Positions 6,337 through 14,995 of a stretch of 25,828 nt of DNA are shown piece after piece. Origin of the DNA: Gammaproteobacteria bacterium (GTDB lineage: Bacteria; Pseudomonadota; Gammaproteobacteria; Chromatiales; Chromatiaceae); assembly GCA_019136395.1 (NCBI GenBank), contig JAGVUH010000282.1:1-25828 (forward strand), in the 5' to 3' direction. A program made the translations under genes and the position numbers. The number at the start of each line of letters is the position of its first letter. Positions within the stretch are counted from its first letter, which is position 1. Under the pieces are notes generated by a model. The model was not told the origin of the DNA. It did no database searches and was given only the letters and a program-made list of their open reading frames with translations.

Positions 6337-6368
6337 CCCAGACCAGCCCGCCGTCCACGACCACACCG

Positions 6369-7532
6369 ATGCCACAAGCCCCCGCTTCACCCGATCCGAG
6401 CCCGGCGCCCCTGGACCACGACCGCAACGCCGTGAACCGGGCGGTGGAAATCGCCATCCGCATCAGCCTGCTCGCCCTGTGGGTCGCTCTGTGCTTCGCC
6501 ATCATGCAGCCCTTTCTGGTACCAATCGCCTGGGGGGTCATCATCACCGTGGCGGTCCATCCCGCCTACGTGGCCCTGCTGCGGCAGGTCGGCAACCGCC
6601 GGGTCCTGGCCTCCTCCCTCTTCATCCTCATCGCCCTGCTGGTGCTGATCCTGCCGATCTATCTGCTGAGCGAGACCCTGGTCCAGGGTGCGGAGAGTCT
6701 GGCCCATGGCTTCGAGGGCGGCCGCTGGACCATCCCGCCCGCCCCCGACCTCAGTTACATCCCCCTGATCGGGACCGATATCCAGGACCTCTGGCACACC
6801 GCCTCTCACAACATCGAGGAGGCCCTGCGCCAGATCGAACCCCAGTTGCGCCTGGTCGGTCAATGGGTGCTGGGATTCGCCCGGGACGCCGGCATCGGCA
6901 TCCTCCACTTCATCCTCGCCATCTTCATCGCCGGGGTGATGCTGGCCAAGAGCGAGGTGGCCGGAAACGTGGCCCATGGCATCGCCCACCGCCTGGCGGG
7001 ACCCCACGGATCCCGCTTCGCCGAGTTGGCCATCGCCGTGGTCCGCAGCGTCTCCCGCGGCATCCTGGGGGTGGCGATGATCCAGGCCACCCTGGCCGGC
7101 CTCGGCATGCTGGCCGCCGGCTTGCCCGCGGCGGGACTCTGGGCCCTGGTTGCCCTGCTGCTCAGTACCATCCAACTGGGCGTGTTCCCGGTCATGCTGC
7201 CGGCGGCCATTTATCTCTTTTATACCGCCAGCACCACCACCGCGGTCCTCTTCCTGATCTGGACCCTGTTCGTCGGCGCCATCGACAACGTCCTCAAACC
7301 CCTGCTGCTCGGCCGGGGCATCTCGGTCCCCATGCTGGTCATCTTCGTCGGCGCGATCGGCGGCTTCATCGGCCAAGGCATCATCGGCCTTTTCCTCGGC
7401 GCCGTGGTCCTGGCCCTGGGCTACGAACTGCTCCTGGCCTGGCTGGGCGAGGTGACCTCCCCGACGGCGGAGCCCGGCACCCCGCCCCCGGGGGAGGCGT
7501 CGCCACCCGCCCCCGGAAAAAGCGAACATTGA
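6369..7532 (+). CDS. AI-2E family transporter (PerM/TqsA type)
   Basis: A 387-residue inner-membrane protein of the AI-2E family, which includes TqsA (autoinducer-2 export) and many uncharacterised permeases. Hydrophobic segments lie at about residues 28-62 (two helices), 76-102, 165-195, 222-290 (several) and 300-372. Signatures include PFLVPIAWGVIITVAVHP near the N-terminus, a conserved soluble insert (about 105-165), and the C-terminal LFVGAIDNVLKPLLLGRG followed by PMLVIFVGAIGGFIGQGIIG. The last 25 residues are a Pro-rich tail. No good ribosome binding site precedes ATG 6369; the GTG at 6432 is possible but also lacks one. Substrate is unknown: family membership does not prove AI-2 transport. 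Confidence 0.88.
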   Translation: MPQAPASPDPSPAPLDHDRNAVNRAVEIAIRISLLALWVALCFAIMQPFLVPIAWGVIITVAVHPAYVALLRQVGNRRVLASSLFILIALLVLILPIYLLSETLVQGAESLAHGFEGGRWTIPPAPDLSYIPLIGTDIQDLWHTASHNIEEALRQIEPQLRLVGQWVLGFARDAGIGILHFILAIFIAGVMLAKSEVAGNVAHGIAHRLAGPHGSRFAELAIAVVRSVSRGILGVAMIQATLAGLGMLAAGLPAAGLWALVALLLSTIQLGVFPVMLPAAIYLFYTASTTTAVLFLIWTLFVGAIDNVLKPLLLGRGISVPMLVIFVGAIGGFIGQGIIGLFLGAVVLALGYELLLAWLGEVTSPTAEPGTPPPGEASPPAPGKSEH

Positions 7533-7656
7533 GTGGCGATGGGTATAAACTCAAAGCAGGGAGCCGCTGGCGCCCCCACCATGGGGCCAGGCCGGGTCCC
7601 AGCCACCGCGCGCCCCGTGCCCGTGGGTCGCGCCCTTTAGGAGCAGGAGGAACATC

Positions 7657-8091
7657 ATGGCCATCTGGGTATTAGCCGCCGATAACAGCCGCGCCCGCTT
7701 CTTCACCGCCGAAAAACCTGTCAGCCCCCTCACCGAGACCAGGGACCTCACCAATCCCGAGGCGCGGCTGCACGAGGGCGATCTGGTATCCGACAAAACC
7801 GGTCGCGACCGCAACCCCAGCACCGGCAGCGCCCATGGCGTCGGTGCCGATGCCTCCCACAAGCAGGACGGCGCCGATCGCTTCGCCCTGTCCGTCTGTG
7901 AAGAACTCGACGCAGCCCGTCTCGCCGGCGCCTTCAGCAAGCTCTATATCCTGGCCGCGCCGGCCTTTCTCGGCCTCTTGCGCAAGCATCAGTCCGATGG
8001 TCTGAAGCAGGCGATCGTGGCCGAATTCGACAAGAACCTGACGACCCAGGACACGGCGGCCATCCGCAAGCACCTGCCTGAATATCTCTAG
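7657..8091 (+). CDS. Host attachment family protein
   Basis: A 144-residue soluble protein matching the 'host attachment protein' family (Pfam PF10116). It opens with a beta strand (IWVLAADNSRARFF), then a polar loop (DLTNPEARLHEGDLVSDKTGR, HGVGADASHKQ), then FALSVCEELD, LYILAAPAFLGLLRKH and a KNLTTQDTAAIRKHLPEYL end. The fold is related to bacterial release-factor-like (baeRF) domains. The family name comes from a plant-associated bacterium and says little here. Start ATG 7657 is preceded by AGGAGGA at ideal spacing, one of the strongest ribosome binding sites in the window, so it is probably well expressed. It follows the AI-2E gene by 124 bases and precedes the Lon-related gene by 72. Confidence 0.88.
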   Translation: MAIWVLAADNSRARFFTAEKPVSPLTETRDLTNPEARLHEGDLVSDKTGRDRNPSTGSAHGVGADASHKQDGADRFALSVCEELDAARLAGAFSKLYILAAPAFLGLLRKHQSDGLKQAIVAEFDKNLTTQDTAAIRKHLPEYL

Positions 8092-8163
8092 GCTCGCGCG
8101 GGATCAGCCCAGCCCCGGGCCCCACCCCGCCCACCGGGACGGGGCCCGGAAGGATGAGAGACC

Positions 8164-10722
8164 ATGGAACCGAGTGTGCCCCTGACGGCAGCCGATCTCT
8201 ACCACCCCTGCAACCTTTCCGGCCTCGACTTCGTCGATACCAGCGAACTGGAGCCCCTGCCCCCCGGCCTGGGTCAGGAGCGGGCGTTGGAGGCCATTGA
8301 TCTCGGCATCAATCTCCCCCACCGGGGCTATAACCTCTACCTGATGGGCTCCGCCGGCCTCGGCAAGCATGCCCTGATCGAGGGCGTCCTGGCCCAGCGC
8401 CGCCGCGAATCCCCCGCCCCCGACGACTGGTGCTACGTCGCCGACTTCAACAACCCCCAACGCCCCAACGCCCTGCGCCTGCCACCGGGGCGCGGTCGTC
8501 ACCTGCGCGCCGACCTGCGCCAACTGGTGGAGGACCTGCTCAACGCCGTCCCCGCCGCCTTTCAGGGCGAGGACTACAGCCATCGCGCCGAGGAGATCCA
8601 GAAGGAATTCAAGGCCCGGGAAGAGGAGGCCGCCAGCGCCATCGGTCGCAAGGCCAAGGACAAGAGCATCGCCCTCATCCACACCCCCACCGGCTACACC
8701 CTGGCGCCGGTGCGCGAGGGCCACATCATGGCCCCGGACGACTTCAACGCCCTGCCCGAGGAGGAACGGGAACAGATTGGTGAGGTCATCGAGGAGTTGC
8801 GCGAGGACCTGCAACAGACCCTGAGCCAGGTCCCCCTGTGGCAGAAGGAGATGCGCGGACGCTTCAAGGTCCTCAATCAGGAAACCATGGAGCGGACGGT
8901 GAGCACCCTCATGGCCCAGCTCGCCGCCGACTATGCCGACCTGCCGGCGATCCAGGACTACCTGGCCGCGGTGCGCAAGGACATGATCGAGAACGGCGAA
9001 CTGTTCCGCCAGGGCGAGAGCGAGGATAGCCACACCCCCAACCCCGACGATCCGCCCTTCACCCGCTACCGGGTCAACCTGCTGGTGGACAACGCCGAGT
9101 TGCACGGCGCCCCGGTCATCCATGAGGACAATCCCAGCTATCTCAATTTGATCGGGCGCATCGAGCACATCGCCCGCATGGGCACCCTCTCCACCGACTT
9201 CACCCTGATCAAGGCCGGGGCCCTGCACCGCGCCAACGGCGGCTATCTGATCCTCGACGCCCTGCGCCTGCTGACCAACCCCTTCGCCTGGGACTGCCTC
9301 AAGCGGGTGCTGCGCGCCGGCGAGATCCGCATCGAGTCCCTGGAGCGGGTCCTGAGCCTGGCTGGAACCACCTCCCTGGAGCCCGAGCCCATCCCGCTGG
9401 AGGTCAAGGTGATCCTTGTGGGTGAGCGCCTGCTTTACTACCTGCTGGACGCCTACGATCCCGACTTCGCCCAGCTCTTCAAGATCGCCGCCGACTTCGC
9501 CGAGGACCTGCCACGACAGTTGAATCTAGTCAATAACGGCGGCCTGGCGGCTATCAGCGGGCGGATGCACCAGGCGCATCATTGGGAGCCTGAGGACCAG
9601 CCGCTAATCCCGAACAGAGAGGGGCCGGAAGGGGAAGACCGGACCAAACGAGGGATCCTGCTTGCGCCAGAGACGCACCAGAGCCAGGACCCACTCTACG
9701 CCCGCCTCATCGCCACCCTGCAACGCCAGGAGCGCCTACTACCCCTGAGCCGTGATGCCGTGGGCCGGGTCATCGAGCAGGCGGCGCGCCGGGCCGCGGA
9801 CGGCGAGCGTCTCTCCATCCACCTCGGCGGTGTCCTCGACCTGTTGCGCGAGGCCGACCACCTGGCCCGCCGCGAGCGCCTGGAACGGATCGACACCTGC
9901 CAGATCGAGGGCGCCATCGCCGCCCGCCGCCGGCGCCTGGGGCAAATGCGCGAGCGTATCCAGGAGGAGATCCTGCGCGGCACCCTCTTCATCGACACCC
10001 AGGGCGTCCAACTCGGTCAGGTCAACGGTCTCTCCGTCATGGCCCTGGGGGACCAGGCCTTCGGCACCCCCACCCGCATCAGCGCCACCGCCCGCCTGGG
10101 CCATGGCGAGGTGGTCGACATCCAGCGCGAGGTGGAACAGGCCGGGCCCATCCACTCCAAGGGCGTCCTCATCCTCTCCGCCTACCTGGGCCGCCGCTAC
10201 GCCCGCTTTCAGCCCCTGTGCCTGTCCGCCAGCCTGGTCTTCGAGCAGACCTATGGCCCGGTGGAGGGTGACAGCGCCTCGGTGGCGGAGTTGTGCGCCC
10301 TGCTGTCCGCCATCGGCGACATCCCCCTCAAGCAGGCCCTGGCCATCACCGGCTCGGTCAATCAGCACGGCGAGGTCCAGGCCATCGGCGGCGTCAACGA
10401 AAAGATCGAGGGCTTTTTCGACATCTGCCAGGCCCGGGGTCTGACCGGCGCCGAGGGGGTCATCATCCCCCACGCCAACCGCAAGCATCTGATGCTAAAA
10501 CAGGAGGTACGCGAGGCCGTGGCCCGGGGAGACTTCCAGATCCACGCCGTCGCTCACGTCGACCAGGCCCTGGAACTCCTCACCGGTCTGCCCGCCGGCC
10601 AGCCGGACAAGGATGGCCTCTATCCCCCCGCCAGCATCAACGGCCAGATCCAGGAGCGCCTGGCCACCTTCTTCGCCGTCCGCCAGCAGATCAATCAGGC
10701 CAAGGGGGAAGAGGCGGACTGA
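8164..10722 (+). CDS. Lon-related ATP-dependent protease (AAA_32/Lon_C type) with an internal insertion
   Basis: An 852-residue cytoplasmic AAA protease of the Lon-related family. Walker A is GSAGLGKH (K68); a long helical segment spans about 110-270; HRANGGYLILDALRLL (near 360) corresponds to the ATPase Walker B region. The C-terminal Lon domain has the catalytic dyad S704 (EGDSAS) and K747 (GGVNEKIEGF). Both active centres look intact. Odd feature: between DFAEDLPR (ends residue 451) and LYARLIATL (starts 511) lie about 59 residues, rich in charged and polar residues, where this family usually has only a few; the DNA there is visibly less GC-rich. An AAGGATGAGAG tract precedes ATG 8164. The gene is convergent with relA. 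Confidence 0.9.
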   Translation: MEPSVPLTAADLYHPCNLSGLDFVDTSELEPLPPGLGQERALEAIDLGINLPHRGYNLYLMGSAGLGKHALIEGVLAQRRRESPAPDDWCYVADFNNPQRPNALRLPPGRGRHLRADLRQLVEDLLNAVPAAFQGEDYSHRAEEIQKEFKAREEEAASAIGRKAKDKSIALIHTPTGYTLAPVREGHIMAPDDFNALPEEEREQIGEVIEELREDLQQTLSQVPLWQKEMRGRFKVLNQETMERTVSTLMAQLAADYADLPAIQDYLAAVRKDMIENGELFRQGESEDSHTPNPDDPPFTRYRVNLLVDNAELHGAPVIHEDNPSYLNLIGRIEHIARMGTLSTDFTLIKAGALHRANGGYLILDALRLLTNPFAWDCLKRVLRAGEIRIESLERVLSLAGTTSLEPEPIPLEVKVILVGERLLYYLLDAYDPDFAQLFKIAADFAEDLPRQLNLVNNGGLAAISGRMHQAHHWEPEDQPLIPNREGPEGEDRTKRGILLAPETHQSQDPLYARLIATLQRQERLLPLSRDAVGRVIEQAARRAADGERLSIHLGGVLDLLREADHLARRERLERIDTCQIEGAIAARRRRLGQMRERIQEEILRGTLFIDTQGVQLGQVNGLSVMALGDQAFGTPTRISATARLGHGEVVDIQREVEQAGPIHSKGVLILSAYLGRRYARFQPLCLSASLVFEQTYGPVEGDSASVAELCALLSAIGDIPLKQALAITGSVNQHGEVQAIGGVNEKIEGFFDICQARGLTGAEGVIIPHANRKHLMLKQEVREAVARGDFQIHAVAHVDQALELLTGLPAGQPDKDGLYPPASINGQIQERLATFFAVRQQINQAKGEEAD
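9515..9690 (+). other. In-frame ~175-bp insertion in the Lon-related gene
   Basis: Codons about 452-509 interrupt the normally short joint between the ATPase small domain (DFAEDLPR) and the helix LYARLIATL. The insert begins TTGAATCTAGTCAATAAC, AT-richer than its surroundings, and codes a polar stretch (for example EGPEGEDRTKRG). No terminal repeats or target duplication are obvious. It keeps the frame open, so the protease is probably still made with a surface loop. Insertion status is inferred from remembered family spacing. Confidence 0.5.
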
Positions 10723-10756
10723 GGCGGCTCTCAGGCCACGTCGAAGGGGACGAGCC

Positions 10757-10948
10757 TCACTCCGGCTCCATGTCCCGGTAGTCTCGCCAAGCGGCGTGCA
10801 GAACGGCTTTCGGTTCCGGGGGATGATTCAGCGTGGCTATGAACCCCTGCCATTCTGCGAGGGTAACTGGACTGGTTGCCAGCAGCACTTTGCCTGTCCA
10901 GGACAAACCCGTCCCAGGACAAACCCGCCCCAGGCACCGAACTGACAA
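10757..10948 (-). pseudogene. Possible remnant of a DUF1778/TacA-like antitoxin C-terminus
   Basis: This short minus-strand frame (63 codons) ends with VTLAEWQGFIATLNHPPEP and AVLHAAWRDYRDMEPE. The pattern 'L-x-x-x-x-W-x-x-F-x-x-x-L-x-x-P-P-x-P-x-x-x-L' resembles the C-terminal toxin-binding segment of DUF1778 antitoxins. The first ~20 codons are translated from a 16-bp repeat, and the DNA-binding N-terminus and a GNAT toxin are absent. It sits in the convergent gap between the Lon-related gene and relA. Most likely a decayed fragment; chance resemblance cannot be excluded. Confidence 0.3.
10896..10942 (+). repeat. ~16-bp short tandem repeat, two good copies and one degenerate
   Basis: GTCCAGGACAAACCC (10896-10910) is followed by GTCCCAGGACAAACCC (10911-10926) and a decayed third unit GCCCCAGGCACCGAAC. 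Again the core word is CCAGG. It lies in the gap between the convergent Lon-related and relA genes. The rest of 10723-10964 shows only the possible antitoxin remnant. Confidence 0.7.
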
Positions 10949-10964
10949 GCCTTGTTGCGAGGTC

Positions 10965-13262
10965 CTATCGCGGCCGCCTTACGGTCATGACATCCGGAAT
11001 CATGCGCAGCCGATTAAGAAGATGCTCAAGCTGGTCCATGTCGTGGACCTCGGCGATGAAGCGCATGGTGGCGCGGTCGGTGGTGCGGTCGGTGCTGGTG
11101 TTGACGCCGAGGAGGGTGATGTCGGCGTCGGAGAAGACGGCAGAGATGTCGCGCAGCAGGCCCTTGCGGTCGGCGGCGACGAGGAGGATGTCGACGGGAT
11201 AGGCGGCCTGGCTTCCGGATTGGGTCCCGGCCTGGGCCCCGCCTGGGGTCCCACCTTTAGCCAGGTCCCGCGCCCAGGATACCTCCATCAGCCGGGCGGG
11301 CTCGGCGGCGGCCAGTTGGCGCAGGTTCTCGCAATCGCGGCGGTGGATGGTCAGGCCGCGGCCACGGGTGATGTAGCCGCGGATGGGGTCCCCCGGCACC
11401 GGCTTGCAGCAGTGGCCGAAGTGGGACATGAGGTCATCGATGCCCGCCACCACCACCTCCGGGCGCCCCCGACCCGCGGGTGGGGCGCGGCGGCGGCGCT
11501 CCCGCTTGCGGCTGACGAGGTCCTCCGGGACCAGTTCCTCCCGCTCCCTCTCCGCCGGGGCGGTGAGTTCACCAATCTGGCGGGCGACCTGACCCACCGC
11601 CACGTCCCCACGGCCGATGGCGGCCAGCAGGTCCTCCCCCTTGAGGAAGTTGTAGCGCTGGGCAAGAGGTTCCAGGGGCTGAAGGCGGATCTCGACGCCC
11701 AGGCGCGTCAGCTCCTTGTCCAGCAGGGCGCGGCCCTCCGCCAGGTAGCGGTCGAAGTCCTGTTGCTTGAACCACTGGCGCACCCGGTTGCGCGCCCTGG
11801 CGGTCATCAGGTAGCCCTGATGGACGCTCAGCCAGTCACGGCTGGGGGTGGCGTTCTTCTGGGTGATGATCTCGACGGTCTGGCCGCTGCGCAGGGTCTG
11901 GTTGAGGGGGACGATGCGGCCATCGACCTTGGCCCCCCGGCAGCGGTTACCAATCTCGGAGTGGATGGCGTAGGCGAAGTCCAGGGGCGTGGCACCACGT
12001 GGCAGGTCGATGACCTTCGCCTGGGGGGTCAGGACATAGATGTGGGCCGGCTCGAACTCGGTCTTGAAGCGCTCCAGAAAGTCGGCGTCGTCCTCGCCCT
12101 CGTTGAGCAGCTCCATCCATTGGCGCATCCACACCAGGCGGCGCTGGAAGGCGTCGTCCGAGCCCTTGCTCTCCTTGTAGGCCCAGTGGGCGGCGACGCC
12201 CAGCTCGGCGTGGCGGTGCATGTCCCAGGTGCGGATCTGCACCTCCAGGGGCTTGTCCTCGGGTCCCACCACGGCGGTATGCAGGGACTGGTACAGGTTG
12301 CCCTTGGGGGTGGCGATGTAGTCGTCGAACTCCTTGGGGATGTGGCGCCAGAGGCCATGGACCAGGCCCAGGGCGGCGTAGCAATCGGCCACCGTATCGA
12401 CCAGGATGCGCACCGCGCGCAGGTCGAAGATCTGCTCGATGTCCACGCCCTTGCGCTGCATCTTGCGCCAGATGCTGTGGATGTGCTTGGGGCGGCCAGT
12501 GATCTCGGCCTTGACCCCGGCCTCGGCGAACTTGGCCTTGAGCAGGGCGATGACGTGGGCGATATAGGCCTCGCGCTCGGCACGCTTGTCACCAAGGAGC
12601 TGGGCGATACGCCGGTAGGCCTCCGGCTCCAGGAAGCGCAGGGCCAGGTCCTCCAGTTCCCACTTGATCTGCCAGACGCCCAGACGGTTGGCCAGGGGGG
12701 CATGGAGGCGCCGGGTATCGCTGGCAAGCTTGCGCTGCCGGGCCTCGTCCAGGCCCTTCATGCATCGCATGAGATGTAGGCGCTCCGCCAGCACCACCAG
12801 CACCACGCGCACGTCCTCGGCGATGCCGAGCAGGAGGCGACGCAGGTTCTCCTCGTGGCGCTCCTGGGCCTTGCCGGCGATGACCGCCTCGACGTTGGCG
12901 AGCTGGCCGATCTGGCGCAGATCCCCAACCATGCGCGCGATCGCGGGGCCGAAGCGCCGGGCCAGTTCGTCCTGACTCAGCACGCCCCGTTCCAGACAAC
13001 CATTGAGCAGCGCGGCGATGAGGGTGTCGGCGTCCAGGCGCAGCCCCGCCAGGATATCGGCGGTTGCGAGGCGATAGCGGACTTGCGTCTCCCCCGTCTC
13101 CAGGGTCTGGCGGCCCCGGCAACCCAACAGCAGGTTGCAGGCGTCGCGCACCCGGACCCGGTCGGCCTCGGGATAGCGGTCGGAGAGGGCCGCCAGCCAG
13201 TGCTCGACCACCGCCGGATCGTCGGCCTGGTCGTCGGGGAGGTTGTAAACCGAGGTCACCAT
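10965..13262 (-). CDS. relA: GTP pyrophosphokinase RelA (ppGpp synthetase I)
   Basis: The ribosome-associated enzyme that makes (p)ppGpp when uncharged tRNA enters the A site. At 765 residues it is slightly longer than E. coli RelA. The N-terminal hydrolase domain is degenerate: LIAALLNGCLERG (about 81-93) replaces the HDxxED site, typical of monofunctional RelA. The synthetase domain carries EFDD (E311-D314), the ExDD signature of RelA, within KEFDDYIATPKGNLYQSLHT. A TGS domain follows (about 406-467), then a helical part, a Cys-rich zinc-finger domain (HCCKPVPGDP, HRRDC) and a C-terminal ACT domain (from about 688). Between zinc finger and ACT is a four-residue repeat linker (670-685). No clear ribosome binding site precedes the ATG. 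It is convergent with the Lon-related gene. Confidence 0.95.
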   Translation of the reverse strand: MVTSVYNLPDDQADDPAVVEHWLAALSDRYPEADRVRVRDACNLLLGCRGRQTLETGETQVRYRLATADILAGLRLDADTLIAALLNGCLERGVLSQDELARRFGPAIARMVGDLRQIGQLANVEAVIAGKAQERHEENLRRLLLGIAEDVRVVLVVLAERLHLMRCMKGLDEARQRKLASDTRRLHAPLANRLGVWQIKWELEDLALRFLEPEAYRRIAQLLGDKRAEREAYIAHVIALLKAKFAEAGVKAEITGRPKHIHSIWRKMQRKGVDIEQIFDLRAVRILVDTVADCYAALGLVHGLWRHIPKEFDDYIATPKGNLYQSLHTAVVGPEDKPLEVQIRTWDMHRHAELGVAAHWAYKESKGSDDAFQRRLVWMRQWMELLNEGEDDADFLERFKTEFEPAHIYVLTPQAKVIDLPRGATPLDFAYAIHSEIGNRCRGAKVDGRIVPLNQTLRSGQTVEIITQKNATPSRDWLSVHQGYLMTARARNRVRQWFKQQDFDRYLAEGRALLDKELTRLGVEIRLQPLEPLAQRYNFLKGEDLLAAIGRGDVAVGQVARQIGELTAPAEREREELVPEDLVSRKRERRRRAPPAGRGRPEVVVAGIDDLMSHFGHCCKPVPGDPIRGYITRGRGLTIHRRDCENLRQLAAAEPARLMEVSWARDLAKGGTPGGAQAGTQSGSQAAYPVDILLVAADRKGLLRDISAVFSDADITLLGVNTSTDRTTDRATMRFIAEVHDMDQLEHLLNRLRMIPDVMTVRRPR
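11208..11255 (-). repeat. 12-bp in-frame repeat coding a tetrapeptide linker in RelA
   Basis: On the coding strand four 12-base units encode GGTP-GGAQ-AGTQ-SGSQ (residues 670-685). The plus-strand DNA contains GGGTCCC and GGGGTCCC words that can pair with GGGCCCC nearby, like other GGTCCC/CCAGG repeats of the window. Because the period is a multiple of three the reading frame survives. Confidence 0.8.
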
Positions 13263-13484
13263 GAGCGGAGAGTCAGCAGCCTGAGAATCGGTCGCGGGCG
13301 AGGTTTGGCCGGATCTGGATCTTCACCAGGCACGCACACCCATCTTTTCAACGCGATGGCAACTATCCATCCCGGTTTGTCCGTGTTGATCCGTGGCTCG
13401 GTTACCCAGTCTGCCGGGCGATGAGGGGCCGAGGTTCTGATCCTGGCCCCTGCCCGCCGTCAACCTCGGAACCAGGCTTGGCTA

Positions 13485-14726
13485 TCAATCCAGGACATGA
13501 CTCACCAAGCCGTCCGCCAGCTTGGGCTCGAACCAGGTGGACTTGGGGGGCATGACCTCCCCGGCGTCGGCGACGGCCATGAGCTCGGTCATGCGGGTGG
13601 GGAAAAGGGAGAAGGCGACGCGGTAGCAGCCTTCGTCCACGGGTTTGACCAGGCCCTCCAGGCCGCGGATGCCGCCGACGAAGTTGATGCGCTCGTCCCG
13701 CCGGGGATCGACGATGCCGAGGATGGGCTCGATGAGGTTATCCTGCAGCAGGCTCACGTCCAGCCGGCCCACGGGGTCGTCCCACGGGATGCGCCGCTCG
13801 TCCAGAGTCAGACGGTACCAGGCGCCATCCAGGTACATGCCGAACTCGGCGGCCTTGGCCGGCTTGACCGGTGTGGGGCTGGGTTCGACCTGGAAGGGCA
13901 CCGCCACGCGGCGCAGGAACTCGTCCCGGTCCAGGCCGTGCAAGTCCGTCACCAGGCGGTTGTAGTCCATGATCCGCATCTGGTCGTGGGGGAAGATGAC
14001 GGCCAGGAAATAGTTGTAGGCCTCCTCCCCGGTGTGGGCCGGGTTGGCGGCCCGGCGCGCCGCGGCGACGCGGGAGGCGGCGGCGGAGCGATGGTGACCG
14101 TCGGCCACGTAGAGGGCGGGCAGGGCCTCGAAGGCCGTCGACAGCAACCGGATGAGGTCGCCATCCCGGACCACCCAGATCTGGTGGCGGACCTCGCCGG
14201 TGGCGCGGATGTCCACCGCGGCTTCGCCCTGGCTGACGGCGGCCAGGACCGCGTCGATGCGCGACGTGGCCCGGTAGACCAGAAAGACCGGACCGGTCTG
14301 GGCGTCCAGGACGTCGATCTGGCGCACCCGATCGTCTTCCTTTACCGGCCGGGTGAATTCGTGTTTCTTGATGCGCTCCTGGTCATAGGCCGTCACCGAG
14401 GCGGCGGCCACCAGGCCGGTCTGAACATGCTCGCCCATGGTCAGGCGGTAGACGTAGTAGCAGGGGGCCGGGTCCCGCTCCAGCACGCCCGCCAACCGCA
14501 TGGCCTCCAGGTTTTCCCGCGCCTTGGCATAGACCGCCGGGGCATAGGGGTCCGTGTCCACGGGCAGATCGACCTCGGGGCGGGAGATGTGCAGAAAGCT
14601 CCAGGGCCGCCCAGCCACCATGGCGCGGGCCTCCTCGGTGCTCATCACGTCATAGGGGGGCGCGGCGACCTCGACCGCGCGGCCGGGGGCCGGACGCAGG
14701 CCGGCGAAGGGCTTGATCAGGGGCAT
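13485..14726 (-). CDS. DUF1015 family protein
   Basis: A 413-residue soluble protein matching the DUF1015 family along its length: N-terminal IKPFAGLRPAPG with AAPPYDVMSTEEA, HISRPEVDLP, RIKKHEFTRPVKEDDR (about 119-133), the hallmark ADGHHRSAA (208-216) and a C-terminal IEPILGIVDPRRDERINFVGG with VMPPKSTWFEPK near the end. The DGHHR loop resembles the nucleotide-binding motif of ParB-like and SerK-like enzymes, so a kinase or nucleotide-dependent role is possible, but no function is established here. It is flanked by relA (222 bases downstream) and a repeat array upstream. The ~220-base gap to relA holds nothing I can identify. Confidence 0.9.
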   Translation of the reverse strand: MPLIKPFAGLRPAPGRAVEVAAPPYDVMSTEEARAMVAGRPWSFLHISRPEVDLPVDTDPYAPAVYAKARENLEAMRLAGVLERDPAPCYYVYRLTMGEHVQTGLVAAASVTAYDQERIKKHEFTRPVKEDDRVRQIDVLDAQTGPVFLVYRATSRIDAVLAAVSQGEAAVDIRATGEVRHQIWVVRDGDLIRLLSTAFEALPALYVADGHHRSAAASRVAAARRAANPAHTGEEAYNYFLAVIFPHDQMRIMDYNRLVTDLHGLDRDEFLRRVAVPFQVEPSPTPVKPAKAAEFGMYLDGAWYRLTLDERRIPWDDPVGRLDVSLLQDNLIEPILGIVDPRRDERINFVGGIRGLEGLVKPVDEGCYRVAFSLFPTRMTELMAVADAGEVMPPKSTWFEPKLADGLVSHVLD

Positions 14727-14784
14727 GAGGACAGGGTTCCAAGGGGTAGGAGGATGGGAAAGGGGGCGGCCACGACAGCAACCT

Positions 14785-14995
14785 AACCGTCACCAGGGGG
14801 TCTTACCGCGCCTCAGATGATGACCGTCATTGGGGATGGCCTTCACGCGAACCGTCATGAAGGGGCGCGACACCCTCCTGAATAGGAAATACTTTGCTAT
14901 GGCTTTCACGCTAACTCTCACGAGGCGGCGCGCCACACCCCTGATGGTGATAGACAGGGCTGGTGACTGTCACGCTAACGCGGCGGCGGCGCGTA
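14785..14995. repeat. Degenerate ~63-bp tandem repeat array
   Basis: Two clear imperfect copies start at 14836 (ATGGCCTTCACGCGAAC...) and 14899 (ATGGCTTTCACGCTAAC...), each followed by a TCA-GA-G-GGCGCG tract and ACACC. A third partial copy shares TCACGCTAAC at 14970-14979 plus a GGCGGCGCG tract, and an earlier trace shares AACCGTCA at 14785. Spacings are 63-65 bases. The third copy contains the stop codon of the amino-acid-binding protein gene (14975-14977), so the array runs into that gene's end. No spacers, so not a CRISPR. The array fills the gap 14727-14974, in which I see no gene. Confidence 0.65.

Noticed and set aside
6387..7529. Open frame of 380 codons opposite the AI-2E transporter gene
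   Set aside because: Highly Asp/Gly/Gln/His-rich product, a typical complement of a hydrophobic membrane protein gene.
10833..12779. Long open frame of 648 codons on the plus strand opposite relA
   Set aside because: It is antisense to a clearly real RelA with all domains, and its product is Gly/Ala/Val/Leu-rich shadow sequence, as expected from GC-rich third positions.
13497..14786. Open frame of 429 codons opposite the DUF1015 gene
   Set aside because: Antisense shadow; the DUF1015 frame carries the conserved ADGHHR and other family motifs.
14785..14995. CRISPR array
   Set aside because: The copies are imperfect and contiguous, with no unique spacers of constant length and no cas genes.
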